Origin: Paracoccus haematequi
Lineage (GTDB): Bacteria > Pseudomonadota > Alphaproteobacteria > Rhodobacterales > Rhodobacteraceae
Reading direction: 5' to 3'
Assembly: GCA_945881965.1 (NCBI GenBank)
Contig: CAMCVS010000001.1
Location: 1-41,401, forward strand
Length of the DNA: 41,401 bases
Part shown: one piece after another, positions 7,841 to 16,139 of the stretch
How positions within the stretch are numbered: position 1 is the stretch's first letter
Layout of the letters: every line of letters begins with the position of its first letter
Position numbers and translations under genes: made by a program
Notes under the pieces: model-generated
Told to the model about the DNA's origin: nothing
The model's input: only the letters and a program-made list of their open reading frames with translations
Database searches by the model: none

Positions 7841-7854
7841 CTGATCTGGATCAA
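7841..7854. promoter_or_regulatory. FNR/FnrL box upstream of the YeeE/YedE gene
   Basis: CTGATCTGGATCAA matches the FNR consensus TTGAT-N4-ATCAA at nine of ten defined positions. Its centre is 63 bases before the YeeE/YedE start, and it also lies in the shared region with the divergent cupin gene. It suggests oxygen-responsive control by an FnrL-type regulator. Confidence 0.6.
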
Positions 7855-7910
7855 GGCGCTCTGCGGCGCAATGGCACATCGTTAATGGCAAAGCATTCCG
7901 GAGACACCCG

Positions 7911-8990
7911 ATGGCCCTGTCCACCCCCGATCTTCTGCCGCTTGTCGAACGGATCGGCGAACAGCCGACGGCCGCCCTGATCGGACTGCTGACCGGCACG
8001 GTATTCGGCGTCGCGGCCCAACGTTCACGGTTCTGCCTGCGGGCCGCCACCGTCAGTTTTGCGCGCGGGCTGTGGGATGACAAGCTGGCGGTCTGGCTTT
8101 TGACATTTTCCACCGCGGTCGTCTGGGTGCAGGCCGCGACGCTGATGGGCCTGTTTCGTCCCGACGAGGCGCGGATGATGTCCGTGTCCGGGTCATGGTC
8201 GGGGGCTATTCTGGGCGGGCTGATGTTCGGCGTCGGCATGGTGCTGGCGCGCGGCTGTTCCGGGCGGCTCTTGGTGCTGGCAGCGACGGGCAACCTGCGG
8301 TCTGTGGTGACCGGGCTGATCTTTGCCGTTGTCGCGCAGATGAGCCTGCACGGACATCTGGCCCCGATCCGCGACCATCTGGCAGGGCTGTGGATCACGC
8401 CCGGCGGGCGCAACATCAACCTGATCGCGGCGCTGAACCTGCCCGACTGGTCGGGTCTGGCGCTTGGTCTGGTCAGTGCCGGGGTCGCCCTGTGGGTGGC
8501 GCGGCAGAACCGGCTTGGCGCGGTGCGGCTGGTGTTTGGCGCGGGCGTGGGGTTTGCGGTTGCGCTGGGGTGGGTCATGACATTCACCCTGTCGCAGATC
8601 GCATTCGAGCCGGTGTCCGTGGCTTCGGCCACCTTCACCGGGCCATCGGCGGCAACGCTGATGTTCCTGTTGGACAGCGGCAATGTGCTGGAATTCGACG
8701 TAGGGCTCGTGCCCGGCGTATTCCTCGGATCCTTTGTCGCCGCGTCGCTGGCGGGCGAATTCAAGTTTCAGGGCTTTGAGGGCGAGGCCAACATGCGCCG
8801 CGCGATGACCGGCGCGGTGCTGATGGGGTTCGGCGGCATGCTGGCGGGCGGCTGCGCCATCGGCAACGGCGTCACCGGCGGGTCGATCTTTGCCGCGACG
8901 GCCTGGGTGGCGCTGGCCAGCATGTGGGTCGGCGCGATGGTGACGGATGTGCTGGTCGATCAGCGCAGCGGCGTGCCCGTCACCGTCTAA
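7911..8990 (+). CDS. YeeE/YedE family sulfur-compound transporter
   Basis: This 359-residue membrane protein belongs to the YeeE/YedE (TsuA-like) family. The studied members move thiosulfate or related sulfur species across the inner membrane through a path lined by cysteines. The three expected cysteines are visible in their motifs: C42 (QRSRFCLRAA), C116 (LARGCSGRLL) and C315 (LAGGCAIGNGVTGG). The protein has about ten hydrophobic segments and an internal two-fold character. GGAG seven bases before the ATG supports the start. No sulfur-oxidation genes are beside it. The FNR box upstream points to low-oxygen expression. Confidence 0.88.
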   Translation: MALSTPDLLPLVERIGEQPTAALIGLLTGTVFGVAAQRSRFCLRAATVSFARGLWDDKLAVWLLTFSTAVVWVQAATLMGLFRPDEARMMSVSGSWSGAILGGLMFGVGMVLARGCSGRLLVLAATGNLRSVVTGLIFAVVAQMSLHGHLAPIRDHLAGLWITPGGRNINLIAALNLPDWSGLALGLVSAGVALWVARQNRLGAVRLVFGAGVGFAVALGWVMTFTLSQIAFEPVSVASATFTGPSAATLMFLLDSGNVLEFDVGLVPGVFLGSFVAASLAGEFKFQGFEGEANMRRAMTGAVLMGFGGMLAGGCAIGNGVTGGSIFAATAWVALASMWVGAMVTDVLVDQRSGVPVTV

Positions 8991-9070
8991 GTGGTGGTCT
9001 GACCCATCGGGGCTTGCCCTCGGCGTGAAAACCGCCTTCCTTGGCACGGTTTCCGCCGAAGAGGTCACTG

Positions 9071-10210
9071 ATGCGCCTGTCCCATCTGTCTGCCGCGCTT
9101 GTCGCGATGCTGGTTGGCTATGGCGCGTCGGTGGCGCTGCTGCTGGCTGCCGCGGCCGCAGTAGGCGCGACGCCTGCGCAGACAATCAGTTGGGTGGCCG
9201 CCGTATCGGTCGCCAAGGGGCTGGGCAGCGCGGGCCTGAGCCTGTGGTCGCGGGTGCCTGTCGTGCTGGCGTGGTCCACACCCGGCGCCGCGCTGATCGC
9301 GGCGACTACTGGCGTAGACATGGCCCATGCGGCGGGGGCGTTCTTGCTGGCGGGGGCGCTGGTGGCGCTGACAGGTCTGGTGCCGGTGATGGAGCGCGCG
9401 GTGCGGGCGATCCCCGGATCCGTCGCGGCGGCGATGCTGGCGGGGGTGCTGCTGCCCTTTGTCATGGCGGTGGCGCGGCAGGCGGTGGCGGCGCCCGCCT
9501 TGGTCCTGCCGCTGGTGGCGGTGTTTCTGGCGGTGCGGCTGTGGAACCCGCTCTATGCCGTGCTGGCCACGCTGGTGGTGGGGCTGGCTCTGGGCTGGCA
9601 GCCATCGGGCGGCGATCTGGCCGCGCTTCCGTTTATCTGGGTCACACCGCAGTTTGATCCGGGCGTGGCGCTGGGTCTGGGCGTGCCGCTGTATCTGGTC
9701 ACCATGGCCTCGCAGAACCTGCCAGGGTTTGCGGTGATGGCGGCGCAAGGCTATGCGCCCCCGGTGCGTGCGGCGTTGCTGACCACCGGGTTGGGGTCGA
9801 TGCTGATCGCACCCCTGGGGGCGCATACGTTCAACATGGCGGCGATCACGGCGGCGATTTGCATGGGCGATGACGTGGACCCCGACCGCAATCGCCGCTG
9901 GCGGGTGGGGGTGGTTTATGGCGCGCTGTGGGTCATCGTCGGCTGGCTGACGCCGGTGATCCTGCCCGCGATGCTGGCGCTGCCTGCGGCGGTGGTGGCC
10001 AGCGTGGCGGGGCTGGCGCTGATCCCGGCGCTGACGGGGGCGATCAGTGCGGCGATGGCGGACGAACCACGGCGGTTCGCGGCGATCCTGACATTCACGG
10101 TCACGGCGTCGGGCGTGGCGGCCTTTGGCATCGGCGCGGCCTTCTGGGGCCTGTGTGCCGGTCTGCTGGCGCTGGCGCTGGACGCGCTGAAGGCGCGTCT
10201 CTTCCGTTAA
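9071..10210 (+). CDS. benE: BenE-type benzoate/H+ symporter family protein
   Basis: This 379-residue membrane protein of the BenE family imports aromatic acids such as benzoate with protons in characterised members. Family-typical segments are VPVVLAWSTPGAALIA in the first third, YLVTMASQNLPGFAVMAAQGY in the middle and LGAHTFNMAAITAAICMG after it. GAGG at 9061-9064 sits six bases before the ATG at 9071; an in-frame upstream start at 9041 lacks this. No benzoate catabolism genes are nearby, so the true substrate is open. Its TAA stop overlaps the priA stop on the other strand. Confidence 0.85.
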   Translation: MRLSHLSAALVAMLVGYGASVALLLAAAAAVGATPAQTISWVAAVSVAKGLGSAGLSLWSRVPVVLAWSTPGAALIAATTGVDMAHAAGAFLLAGALVALTGLVPVMERAVRAIPGSVAAAMLAGVLLPFVMAVARQAVAAPALVLPLVAVFLAVRLWNPLYAVLATLVVGLALGWQPSGGDLAALPFIWVTPQFDPGVALGLGVPLYLVTMASQNLPGFAVMAAQGYAPPVRAALLTTGLGSMLIAPLGAHTFNMAAITAAICMGDDVDPDRNRRWRVGVVYGALWVIVGWLTPVILPAMLALPAAVVASVAGLALIPALTGAISAAMADEPRRFAAILTFTVTASGVAAFGIGAAFWGLCAGLLALALDALKARLFR

Positions 10211-12408
10211 AAGAACGATTGCGGGTCGATGTCGATGGCCAGCCGCACATGGGCGGGCAGCTTCACCTGCCCGATCCAGGCCGCCAAGGCGGCCTGCAAC
10301 GCCACGCCCTTGGGGGCCTTGACCAGCAGCCGCACCCGGTGCCGCCCGCGAATGCGGGCGATAGGCGCGGGGGCCGGACCATAGAGCTCCGCGCCTGCGG
10401 CGCGGAGCGGGCCATCACGGCGCGCCAGCGCCGTGCCCAGATCAAACGCCGCCTGCGCCTCTGGCGCAGAGATGATGATGCCCGCAAGCCGCCCGTAGGG
10501 CGGCATCCCTGCGGCGCGACGCGCCGCCGCCTCGGCGCGCCAGAACGCTTCGTCGTCGCCCGCGAGGATGGCGCGGATCACGTCGTGATCCGGTTGCAGG
10601 GTCTGGATCAGGGCCAGACCGCGCGCGCCTTCGGCGCGCCCCGCGCGGCCCGCTACCTGGCGCACCAGTTGAAAGGTGCGTTCCGCCGCGCGCAGGTCGG
10701 ACCCTTGCAGGCCAAGGTCCGCGTCGATCACGCCCACCAGCGTCAACAGCGGAAAGTTGTGCCCCTTGGCCACCAGCTGCGTGCCGATGATCACATCCGC
10801 CCCCCCCGCCGCAATCGCCGCAATCTCGGCCTTCAGGCCCCGCGCGCTGCCCGCCATGTCCGACGACAGCACCGCCACCCGCGCGTCCGGAAACACCGCT
10901 TGTGCCTCTTCGGCCAACCGTTCGACGCCGGGGCCAAGCACGGCCAGCTTGCCTTCGACCTTGCAGGCGGGGCAGGCGGTGGGGATGGCCGCAGACTCGC
11001 CGCATTGGTGGCAGATCAGCCGGTTCAGGAACCGGTGTTCCACCATCCGCGCATCGCAATGCGGGCAGCCGATCTGATGCCCGCAAGCGCGGCAGACCGT
11101 CACCGGCGCATAGCCGCGCCGATTGAGGAACAACAGCGCCTGTTCCCCGTCCGCAATCCGCCCCGCCACTGCCGCGCGAAGCGTTGGCGAAATCCAGCGG
11201 TTCGGGGCCAGATCCTCGGCCCGCAGGTCGATCGCGCGCATCTGGGGCAGGGTCGCGGTGCCGAACCGGTCGGTTAGCACAAGGCGGGTGTATTTGCCCG
11301 CTTCGGCATTGGCCCAGCTTTCCAGTGACGGCGTGGCCGACGCCAGCACCACCTGCGCGCGCGCCAGCGCCGCGCGCAACACCGCCATGTCGCGGGCGTT
11401 GTACAGCACGCCTTCTTCCTGCTTGTAGGAGCCGTCGTGTTCCTCATCGACCACGATCAGACCCAGATCGCGGAACGGCAGGAACAGCGCCGACCGCGCG
11501 CCGACCACCATCTGCGCGCCCCCCAGCGCCACCTGCATCCACGCGCGGCGGCGTTCGGTGGCGGTGACGCCGGAATGCCATTCGGTGGGGCGCGCGCCGA
11601 ACCGCGCCTCGACCCGCGTCAGAAACTCGGACGTCAGCGCGATTTCCGGCAGCAGCACCAGCGCCTGACGGCCCTGCCGCAGACATTCCGCGACCGCTTC
11701 CAGATACACTTCCGTCTTGCCGGACCCGGTCACGCCCTGCAACAGCACGGTGCCATAGCCCCCCGCAGCTACGCGCGCCACAAGGTCCGCCGCCGCCGCC
11801 TCTTGGGCAAAACTCAGCGGCTTGCCCGCGCGGTCCGGGTCCAGAGGCGGATAGGGCAGGTCGCGCGGCGCGTCCTCTTCGTACAGCGCGCCCGCCGTGA
11901 CCAGCCCCTTGACCACCGATGCGGTGACACCAGAGGCCGCCACCACCTCGGCCAGCGTCAGGGCCGCACCGCCAAGACCCGCGAACACCTCCAAAACGCG
12001 GGCGCGGGCATCGGTCATCCGCGCGGGCTCCTGCCCCGTCAGCCGGTAGACGCGGCGCGCTGCGGGCGGCACCCCCAGCCCCGGCGCGCGCGTGGCCAGC
12101 CGCAGCATCGCGTTCAGCGGTGTCAGCGTGTAGTCGGCGGCCCGATCCAGAAACGTCCGCATCGCGCCGTCCAAGGGCGGCACTTCGATCACGCGGCCCA
12201 CGGCGCGCAGTTTCGCTGCGTCGTAATCCCCCGCGCCCGCGCCCCAGACCACACCTGCCACGCGGCGCGGCCCAAGCGGCACCTCGACAAACGCACCCAA
12301 GACACACCCCCCCTCGGGCGCGCGGTAATCCAGCACCCGGCCCAAGGGTTCCGCCGTCAAAACGCCCAGCCTGTCGCCCGCGTCGAACCAATCCTGTCCG
12401 ACACTCAC
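10207..12408 (-). CDS. priA: Primosomal protein N' (replication restart helicase PriA)
   Basis: PriA recognises stalled replication forks, unwinds the lagging arm and directs reloading of the replicative helicase. The 733-residue protein has the N-terminal DNA-binding domain, Walker A GVTGSGKT (225-232) and Walker B/DEAH-type DEEH (321-324). Eight zinc-binding cysteines lie in pairs between 439 and 482 (CRAC, CPHC, CHQC, CPAC). The C-terminal helicase half follows. The GTG start at 12408 (VSVGQDWFDAGDRLGVL) has GAGG at a good distance. The frame stays open for 1.6 kb further upstream, antisense to other genes; this is a high-GC artefact. The stop shares bases with the convergent benE stop. 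Confidence 0.95.
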   Translation of the reverse strand: MSVGQDWFDAGDRLGVLTAEPLGRVLDYRAPEGGCVLGAFVEVPLGPRRVAGVVWGAGAGDYDAAKLRAVGRVIEVPPLDGAMRTFLDRAADYTLTPLNAMLRLATRAPGLGVPPAARRVYRLTGQEPARMTDARARVLEVFAGLGGAALTLAEVVAASGVTASVVKGLVTAGALYEEDAPRDLPYPPLDPDRAGKPLSFAQEAAAADLVARVAAGGYGTVLLQGVTGSGKTEVYLEAVAECLRQGRQALVLLPEIALTSEFLTRVEARFGARPTEWHSGVTATERRRAWMQVALGGAQMVVGARSALFLPFRDLGLIVVDEEHDGSYKQEEGVLYNARDMAVLRAALARAQVVLASATPSLESWANAEAGKYTRLVLTDRFGTATLPQMRAIDLRAEDLAPNRWISPTLRAAVAGRIADGEQALLFLNRRGYAPVTVCRACGHQIGCPHCDARMVEHRFLNRLICHQCGESAAIPTACPACKVEGKLAVLGPGVERLAEEAQAVFPDARVAVLSSDMAGSARGLKAEIAAIAAGGADVIIGTQLVAKGHNFPLLTLVGVIDADLGLQGSDLRAAERTFQLVRQVAGRAGRAEGARGLALIQTLQPDHDVIRAILAGDDEAFWRAEAAARRAAGMPPYGRLAGIIISAPEAQAAFDLGTALARRDGPLRAAGAELYGPAPAPIARIRGRHRVRLLVKAPKGVALQAALAAWIGQVKLPAHVRLAIDIDPQSFF

Positions 12409-12504
12409 AACCGGCCTCGTCTGCCAATGGGGGTTACGCAATGCATCCGTCTGGGGTAAAGCCTGACGGCGAAAAGGGGAACCCAACGCGAGAGGACCGG
12501 GGCC

Positions 12505-13158
12505 ATGAAATTCTTCGTTGATACCGCCGATGTGGACGCGATCCGCGAGTTGGCCGATCTGGGCATGGCCGATGGCGTGACCACCAACCCGTCCCTGATC
12601 CTGAAATCGGGCCGCGATATCCTCGAGGTCACGCGCGAGATTGCCGGGCTTGTCGATGGCCCGGTGTCGGCAGAAGTCGTGGCACTGGACGCCGATGCGA
12701 TGATCGCCGAGGGGCGCAAGCTGGCCGCGATTGCCGACAATATCGCCGTCAAGGTTCCGCTGACATGGGCCGGGCTGAAAGCCTGCCGCGTGTTGTCTGC
12801 CGAAGGGCACATGGTCAATGTCACGCTGTGTTTCTCGGTCAATCAGGCGCTGATCGCCGCCAAGGCGGGGGCCACGTTCATCTCGCCCTTCATCGGGCGG
12901 CTGGATGATATCAATCTGGACGGGATGGAGTTGATCGGGGAAATCCGGCAGGTCTATGACAACTATGGCTTTGGCACCGAAATTCTGGCCGCGTCCATCC
13001 GCACCGTCAACCATGTCGCGCAATGCGCGCTGGTCGGCGCCGATGTGATCACCGCACCGCCCGCGATCATCAAGGCGCTGGCGACCCATCCCCTGACTGA
13101 CAAGGGGCTTGAGGTGTTCATGGCCGATTGGGCCAAGACCGGGCAGAAAATCCTCTGA
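12505..13158 (+). CDS. fsa: Transaldolase / fructose-6-phosphate aldolase family
   Basis: This 217-residue single-domain TIM barrel is of the small transaldolase (TalC/FSA) type. It transfers dihydroxyacetone units or cleaves fructose 6-phosphate in the non-oxidative pentose phosphate pathway. It starts [16 protein letters not shown] and contains [13 protein letters not shown]. The Schiff-base lysine is K83 in [22 protein letters not shown] and the C-terminal GADVITAPP segment are typical of the family. Whether it is a true transaldolase or an aldolase cannot be decided here. It is divergent from priA with 96 bases between starts and stands alone. Confidence 0.93.
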   Translation: MKFFVDTADVDAIRELADLGMADGVTTNPSLILKSGRDILEVTREIAGLVDGPVSAEVVALDADAMIAEGRKLAAIADNIAVKVPLTWAGLKACRVLSAEGHMVNVTLCFSVNQALIAAKAGATFISPFIGRLDDINLDGMELIGEIRQVYDNYGFGTEILAASIRTVNHVAQCALVGADVITAPPAIIKALATHPLTDKGLEVFMADWAKTGQKIL

Positions 13159-13329
13159 CACCGGTTTGCCGCGCCGCGTGACTTTACATTCACGACGTTG
13201 AAAAAATCTGGCACGGTGCGGCACAAGATGTGCTATGCCGCGCCGAACACATGGATGACAAGAAGGCCGTAACGGCCTCGCGCGGACCGCACAAAAGCGG
13301 ATCGCACACCAGACGGACAAGGGCAGCGC

Positions 13330-14037
13330 ATGAGCATGAAACCCCGCATCGACGATACGCTTCGCGAGCGGATCATCTCGGAACCTGATGTGATCCTTGA
13401 AGATGTTGACGTGATGCGCGCCCTGATCGCGGCGAACGAACGCGCGATGGGCGGCAATATCGTCGATCTGCGCGGCATCGCGATGGAACGGCTTGAGGCG
13501 CGGCTGGACCGGCTGGAAGACACCCACCGGTCGGTGATCGCGGCGGCTTATGAGAACCTTGCGGGCACCAATCAGGTGCATCGCGCGGTGCTGAAAATGC
13601 TGGACCCGGTCAGTTTCGAGGATTTCCTGCGCGGGTTGGGCGGCGAGGTTGCAGATATCCTGCGCGTCGATGTGGTGCGGCTGGTGCTGGAATCGGTGCA
13701 GAACGACCGTGACCCGGCGGTGAAACGGCTGGGTGATGTGCTGGCGGTGGCGGAACCGGGGTTCATCGGCGATTACCTGACCCAAGGGCGCGCGTCGCCG
13801 GTGCGTCAGGTCACATTGCGCCAGCTGCAGGGCGGCAGCCCCGCGATCTATGGCGAGGCGGCGGATTGGATCCGGTCCGAGGCCTGTCTGAAACTGGATT
13901 TCGGCAAGGGCCGCCTGCCGGGGATGCTGGTGTTCGGGGCCGAAGACCCGCACCTGTTCTCGCCGCAGCAAGGCACGGATTTGCTGGGCTTTTTCGCGGG
14001 TGTGTTCGAACGGTCGATGCGCCGCTGGCTGTCGTGA
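13330..14037 (+). CDS. DUF484 family protein
   Basis: This 235-residue protein of the DUF484 family has a GAF-like fold and no firm function. The N-terminal region (RERIISEPDVILEDVDVMRALIAANER) leads into a coiled-coil-like stretch, ERLEARLDRLEDTHRSVIAAAYEN. The GAF-like half ends GMLVFGAEDPHLFSPQQGTDLLGFFAGVFER. Presence directly before xerC is the usual arrangement in proteobacteria. The stop overlaps the xerC GTG start, indicating translational coupling. AAGGG upstream of the ATG at 13330 supports the start, with a second ATG two codons later as an alternative. Confidence 0.88.
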   Translation: MSMKPRIDDTLRERIISEPDVILEDVDVMRALIAANERAMGGNIVDLRGIAMERLEARLDRLEDTHRSVIAAAYENLAGTNQVHRAVLKMLDPVSFEDFLRGLGGEVADILRVDVVRLVLESVQNDRDPAVKRLGDVLAVAEPGFIGDYLTQGRASPVRQVTLRQLQGGSPAIYGEAADWIRSEACLKLDFGKGRLPGMLVFGAEDPHLFSPQQGTDLLGFFAGVFERSMRRWLS

Positions 14038-14960
14038 CGGATGCAGCACCTGCGCTGACGCAGGCCGTCACGGATTGGCTGGACAGTCTGGTGGCGCGCA
14101 AGGGGGCGGCGGAGAACACACGCGCGGCCTATGGGCGCGATCTGGCGGATTTTCTGGGGTTTCTGGCGCGGCATCAGGGCGGCGCGGGCGGCGTGGCGCA
14201 AATCCGCGCGCTGACCGCATCCGATCTGCGGGCGTTTCTGTCCGATCAGCGCGGGCAGGATATCGGGTCACGCTCGCTGGCACGGAAATTGTCGGCGATC
14301 CGGGGCTTTGTGGGCTGGCTGGCGGACCGCGACGGGTTTGACGCCACCGCCACACTGTCGCTGCGCGCGCCGAAATTCCGCAAGCCGCTGCCCCGGCCTA
14401 TTGCGGCCTCCGCCGCGCATGACCTGCTGGACCGCGCGGATGCCAATGCGTCAGAGCCGTGGATTGCGGCGCGTGATGGCGCGGTGCTGACACTGTTATG
14501 GGGCTGCGGGCTGCGGATATCCGAGGCGCTGGCGTTGACCGGGGCCGACATGCCGCTGGGCGCGGCGCTGACGGTGCGCGGCAAAGGCGGCAAGGAACGC
14601 CGGGTGCCGGTGCTGCCTGCCGCGCAAACGGCGGTGGCCGGTTACCTGCGGCTGTGCCCGTGGCCCTTGGTGACGGATCAGCCGGTGTTTCGCGGCGCGC
14701 GCGGCGGGGCGCTGAACCCGCGTCTGGTGCAAAAGGCGATGGAACTGGCGCGGCATCAACTTGGTCTGCCCGCGTCCGCCACGCCACATGCGCTGCGCCA
14801 CAGCTTTGCCACGCATCTGTTGAACGCGGGCGGCGATCTGCGCGCGATCCAGGAATTGCTGGGCCACGCGTCCTTGTCCACCACGCAGGCCTATACCGCC
14901 GTCGATCAGGTGCGCCTGATGGAGGTCTATCAGGCCAGCCACCCCCGCGCGCGCGGCTGA
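14034..14960 (+). CDS. xerC: Tyrosine recombinase XerC
   Basis: XerC acts with XerD at the dif site to resolve chromosome dimers. The 308-residue protein has an N-terminal SAM-like core-binding domain (about 10-95) and a C-terminal catalytic domain. Its catalytic residues are R161 (CGLRISEAL), the lysine of the GKGGKERR hairpin (183-190), H252 and R255 (HALRHSFATHLL), H278 (LLGHASLSTTQAY) and nucleophile Y287. The GTG start at 14034 overlaps the DUF484 stop, and the protein then has the family length; longer in-frame readings run inside DUF484. Only four bases separate its stop from the convergent zincin gene. Confidence 0.94.
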   Translation: MTDAAPALTQAVTDWLDSLVARKGAAENTRAAYGRDLADFLGFLARHQGGAGGVAQIRALTASDLRAFLSDQRGQDIGSRSLARKLSAIRGFVGWLADRDGFDATATLSLRAPKFRKPLPRPIAASAAHDLLDRADANASEPWIAARDGAVLTLLWGCGLRISEALALTGADMPLGAALTVRGKGGKERRVPVLPAAQTAVAGYLRLCPWPLVTDQPVFRGARGGALNPRLVQKAMELARHQLGLPASATPHALRHSFATHLLNAGGDLRAIQELLGHASLSTTQAYTAVDQVRLMEVYQASHPRARG

Positions 14961-14964
14961 TCGT

Positions 14965-15360
14965 TCAGTCGTCCACCCACGGCGCGATACGGGCGATTTC
15001 CGCATCAGACCAGCCGAAGTGATGGGCAAATTCGTGGATGGTCACATGGGCGATCAGGTCATCAAGGCGGACATCGCCCCGCATCCGCCATTCGTCCAGA
15101 ATGGGTTCACGGAACAGCCAGACCACATCGGGGGCCAGCGCCGGGAAGGTAGCACTCGCTTCGGTCAGCGGCGTGCCGTCATAAAGACCGGTCAATTCCA
15201 GCGGGTCGTCGATGTCCAGGTCCGCCAGCATGTCGGGCGGGGGCCAGTCCATCACCTGCACCACCACGGCGCGCGCCATGCGGCGGAACGGTTCGGGAAA
15301 GCCTGCCACCGTGGCCAGCGCCACGCGTTCGAAATATGACAGATCAGGATCGCGGGTCAT
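14965..15360 (-). CDS. Metallopeptidase family (zincin-like) protein
   Basis: This 131-residue protein belongs to the small minimal-zincin family (PF06262 type). The zinc motif is at the C-terminus: HEFAH (109-113) with D119 in the extended HEXXHxxxxxD form of HEFAHHFGWSD. The central region is acidic (LADLDIDDPLELTGLYDG) and typical of the family. Substrates of this family are unknown, and it lacks a signal peptide, so it is cytoplasmic. The start at 15360 (MTRDPDLSYFER) is taken because the upstream in-frame stretch overlaps the start of the oxygenase gene on the opposite strand and is Cys/Arg-rich. Confidence 0.87.
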   Translation of the reverse strand: MTRDPDLSYFERVALATVAGFPEPFRRMARAVVVQVMDWPPPDMLADLDIDDPLELTGLYDGTPLTEASATFPALAPDVVWLFREPILDEWRMRGDVRLDDLIAHVTIHEFAHHFGWSDAEIARIAPWVDD

Positions 15361-15442
15361 GCGCCGAACATGGCGGCGGGCGCGGCGATTGCAACCCTTG
15401 GCGGGCGGGTGTAGGCACGGCGCGCAACAAAAGGCCCGCGCC

Positions 15443-15994
15443 ATGATCACCGTCCACACCATTCCGGGTGCGTTCTCGCCGCACGACTGCGACCGCATCG
15501 TCGCACTGGCCCGCAGCACGCCGCCCCGCGATGCCGGTCTGGTTGGTCAGACCACGCAGCACGACATCCGCCGCGCCGATCTGGTCTGGATCGACGATGT
15601 GCCGGGCGCGGAATGGGTGATGGACCGCATCATAGACGTGATCACCGCCGCGAACCGCGATGTGTTCGACGTCGCCTTGCGCGAATTTGGCGAAAGCGCG
15701 CAGGTGGCGCGCTATGGCGCGGAACGCGCGGGGCATTTCGACTGGCATTCCGATATCGGCACCGGGCTCTGGGCCACGCAGCGCAAGCTGACCATGGTCG
15801 TGCAATTGTCCGACCCCGCAGACTATGACGGCGGGCAGTTGCAGGTCTGGCCGTCGAACACGGTCGTCACTGCATCGCCGGACCGGGGCACTGCCACGCT
15901 GTTCCCGTCTTACCTTTTGCACCGCGTGACTCCCGTCACAGCAGGTGAGCGGTATTCCCTGACAATCTGGGCGCATGGTCCGCGCTATCGCTGA
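15443..15994 (+). CDS. 2-oxoglutarate/Fe(II)-dependent oxygenase
   Basis: This 183-residue protein has the double-stranded beta-helix fold of prolyl-4-hydroxylase-like dioxygenases. The iron ligands are H102 and D104 (FDWHSDIG) and H160 (YLLHRVTPV). R170 (TAGERYSL) is placed to bind 2-oxoglutarate. GGQLQVWPSNT precedes the last ligand, as in PKHD-type hydroxylases. Its substrate is unknown. It is shorter than the iron-uptake-linked PKHD hydroxylases, and no siderophore genes are near. AAAAGG eight to nine bases before the ATG supports the start. It is divergent from the zincin gene. Confidence 0.87.
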   Translation: MITVHTIPGAFSPHDCDRIVALARSTPPRDAGLVGQTTQHDIRRADLVWIDDVPGAEWVMDRIIDVITAANRDVFDVALREFGESAQVARYGAERAGHFDWHSDIGTGLWATQRKLTMVVQLSDPADYDGGQLQVWPSNTVVTASPDRGTATLFPSYLLHRVTPVTAGERYSLTIWAHGPRYR

Positions 15995-16062
15995 CCGAAG
16001 GGGTTCATCGTCTGCGACAGATTGACGGGGCCGTTGACGGGGCCACACAAAGCCGCGCGGTT

Positions 16063-16076
16063 TTGATCCACGTCAA
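16063..16076 (+). promoter_or_regulatory. FNR/FnrL-type box upstream of cytochrome c peroxidase
   Basis: TTGATCCACGTCAA matches TTGAT-N4-RTCAA, the FnrL form used in Rhodobacteraceae, at all ten defined positions. It centres 70 bases before the peroxidase ATG. Bacterial cytochrome c peroxidases in Rhodobacter and Paracoccus are known FNR-type targets. Confidence 0.65.
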
Positions 16077-16139
16077 CGCCTTGCGACCCGGCTCATGGTT
16101 GCCTTTGCGTGACCAAGATGTTGCGACAAGGAGATGACG

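Noticed and set aside
13208-13224. Sigma54-like sequence CTGGCACGGTGCGGCAC upstream of the DUF484 gene
   Set aside because: The spacing between the GG and GC elements is nine rather than ten bases and the TTGC element is missing.
12409-14049. The priA frame stays open for 547 further codons upstream, giving a possible 1280-residue protein
   Set aside because: The extension is antisense to fsa and DUF484, resembles no PriA domain, and a well-placed GTG with GAGG at 12408 gives the normal PriA length. High GC removes stop codons.
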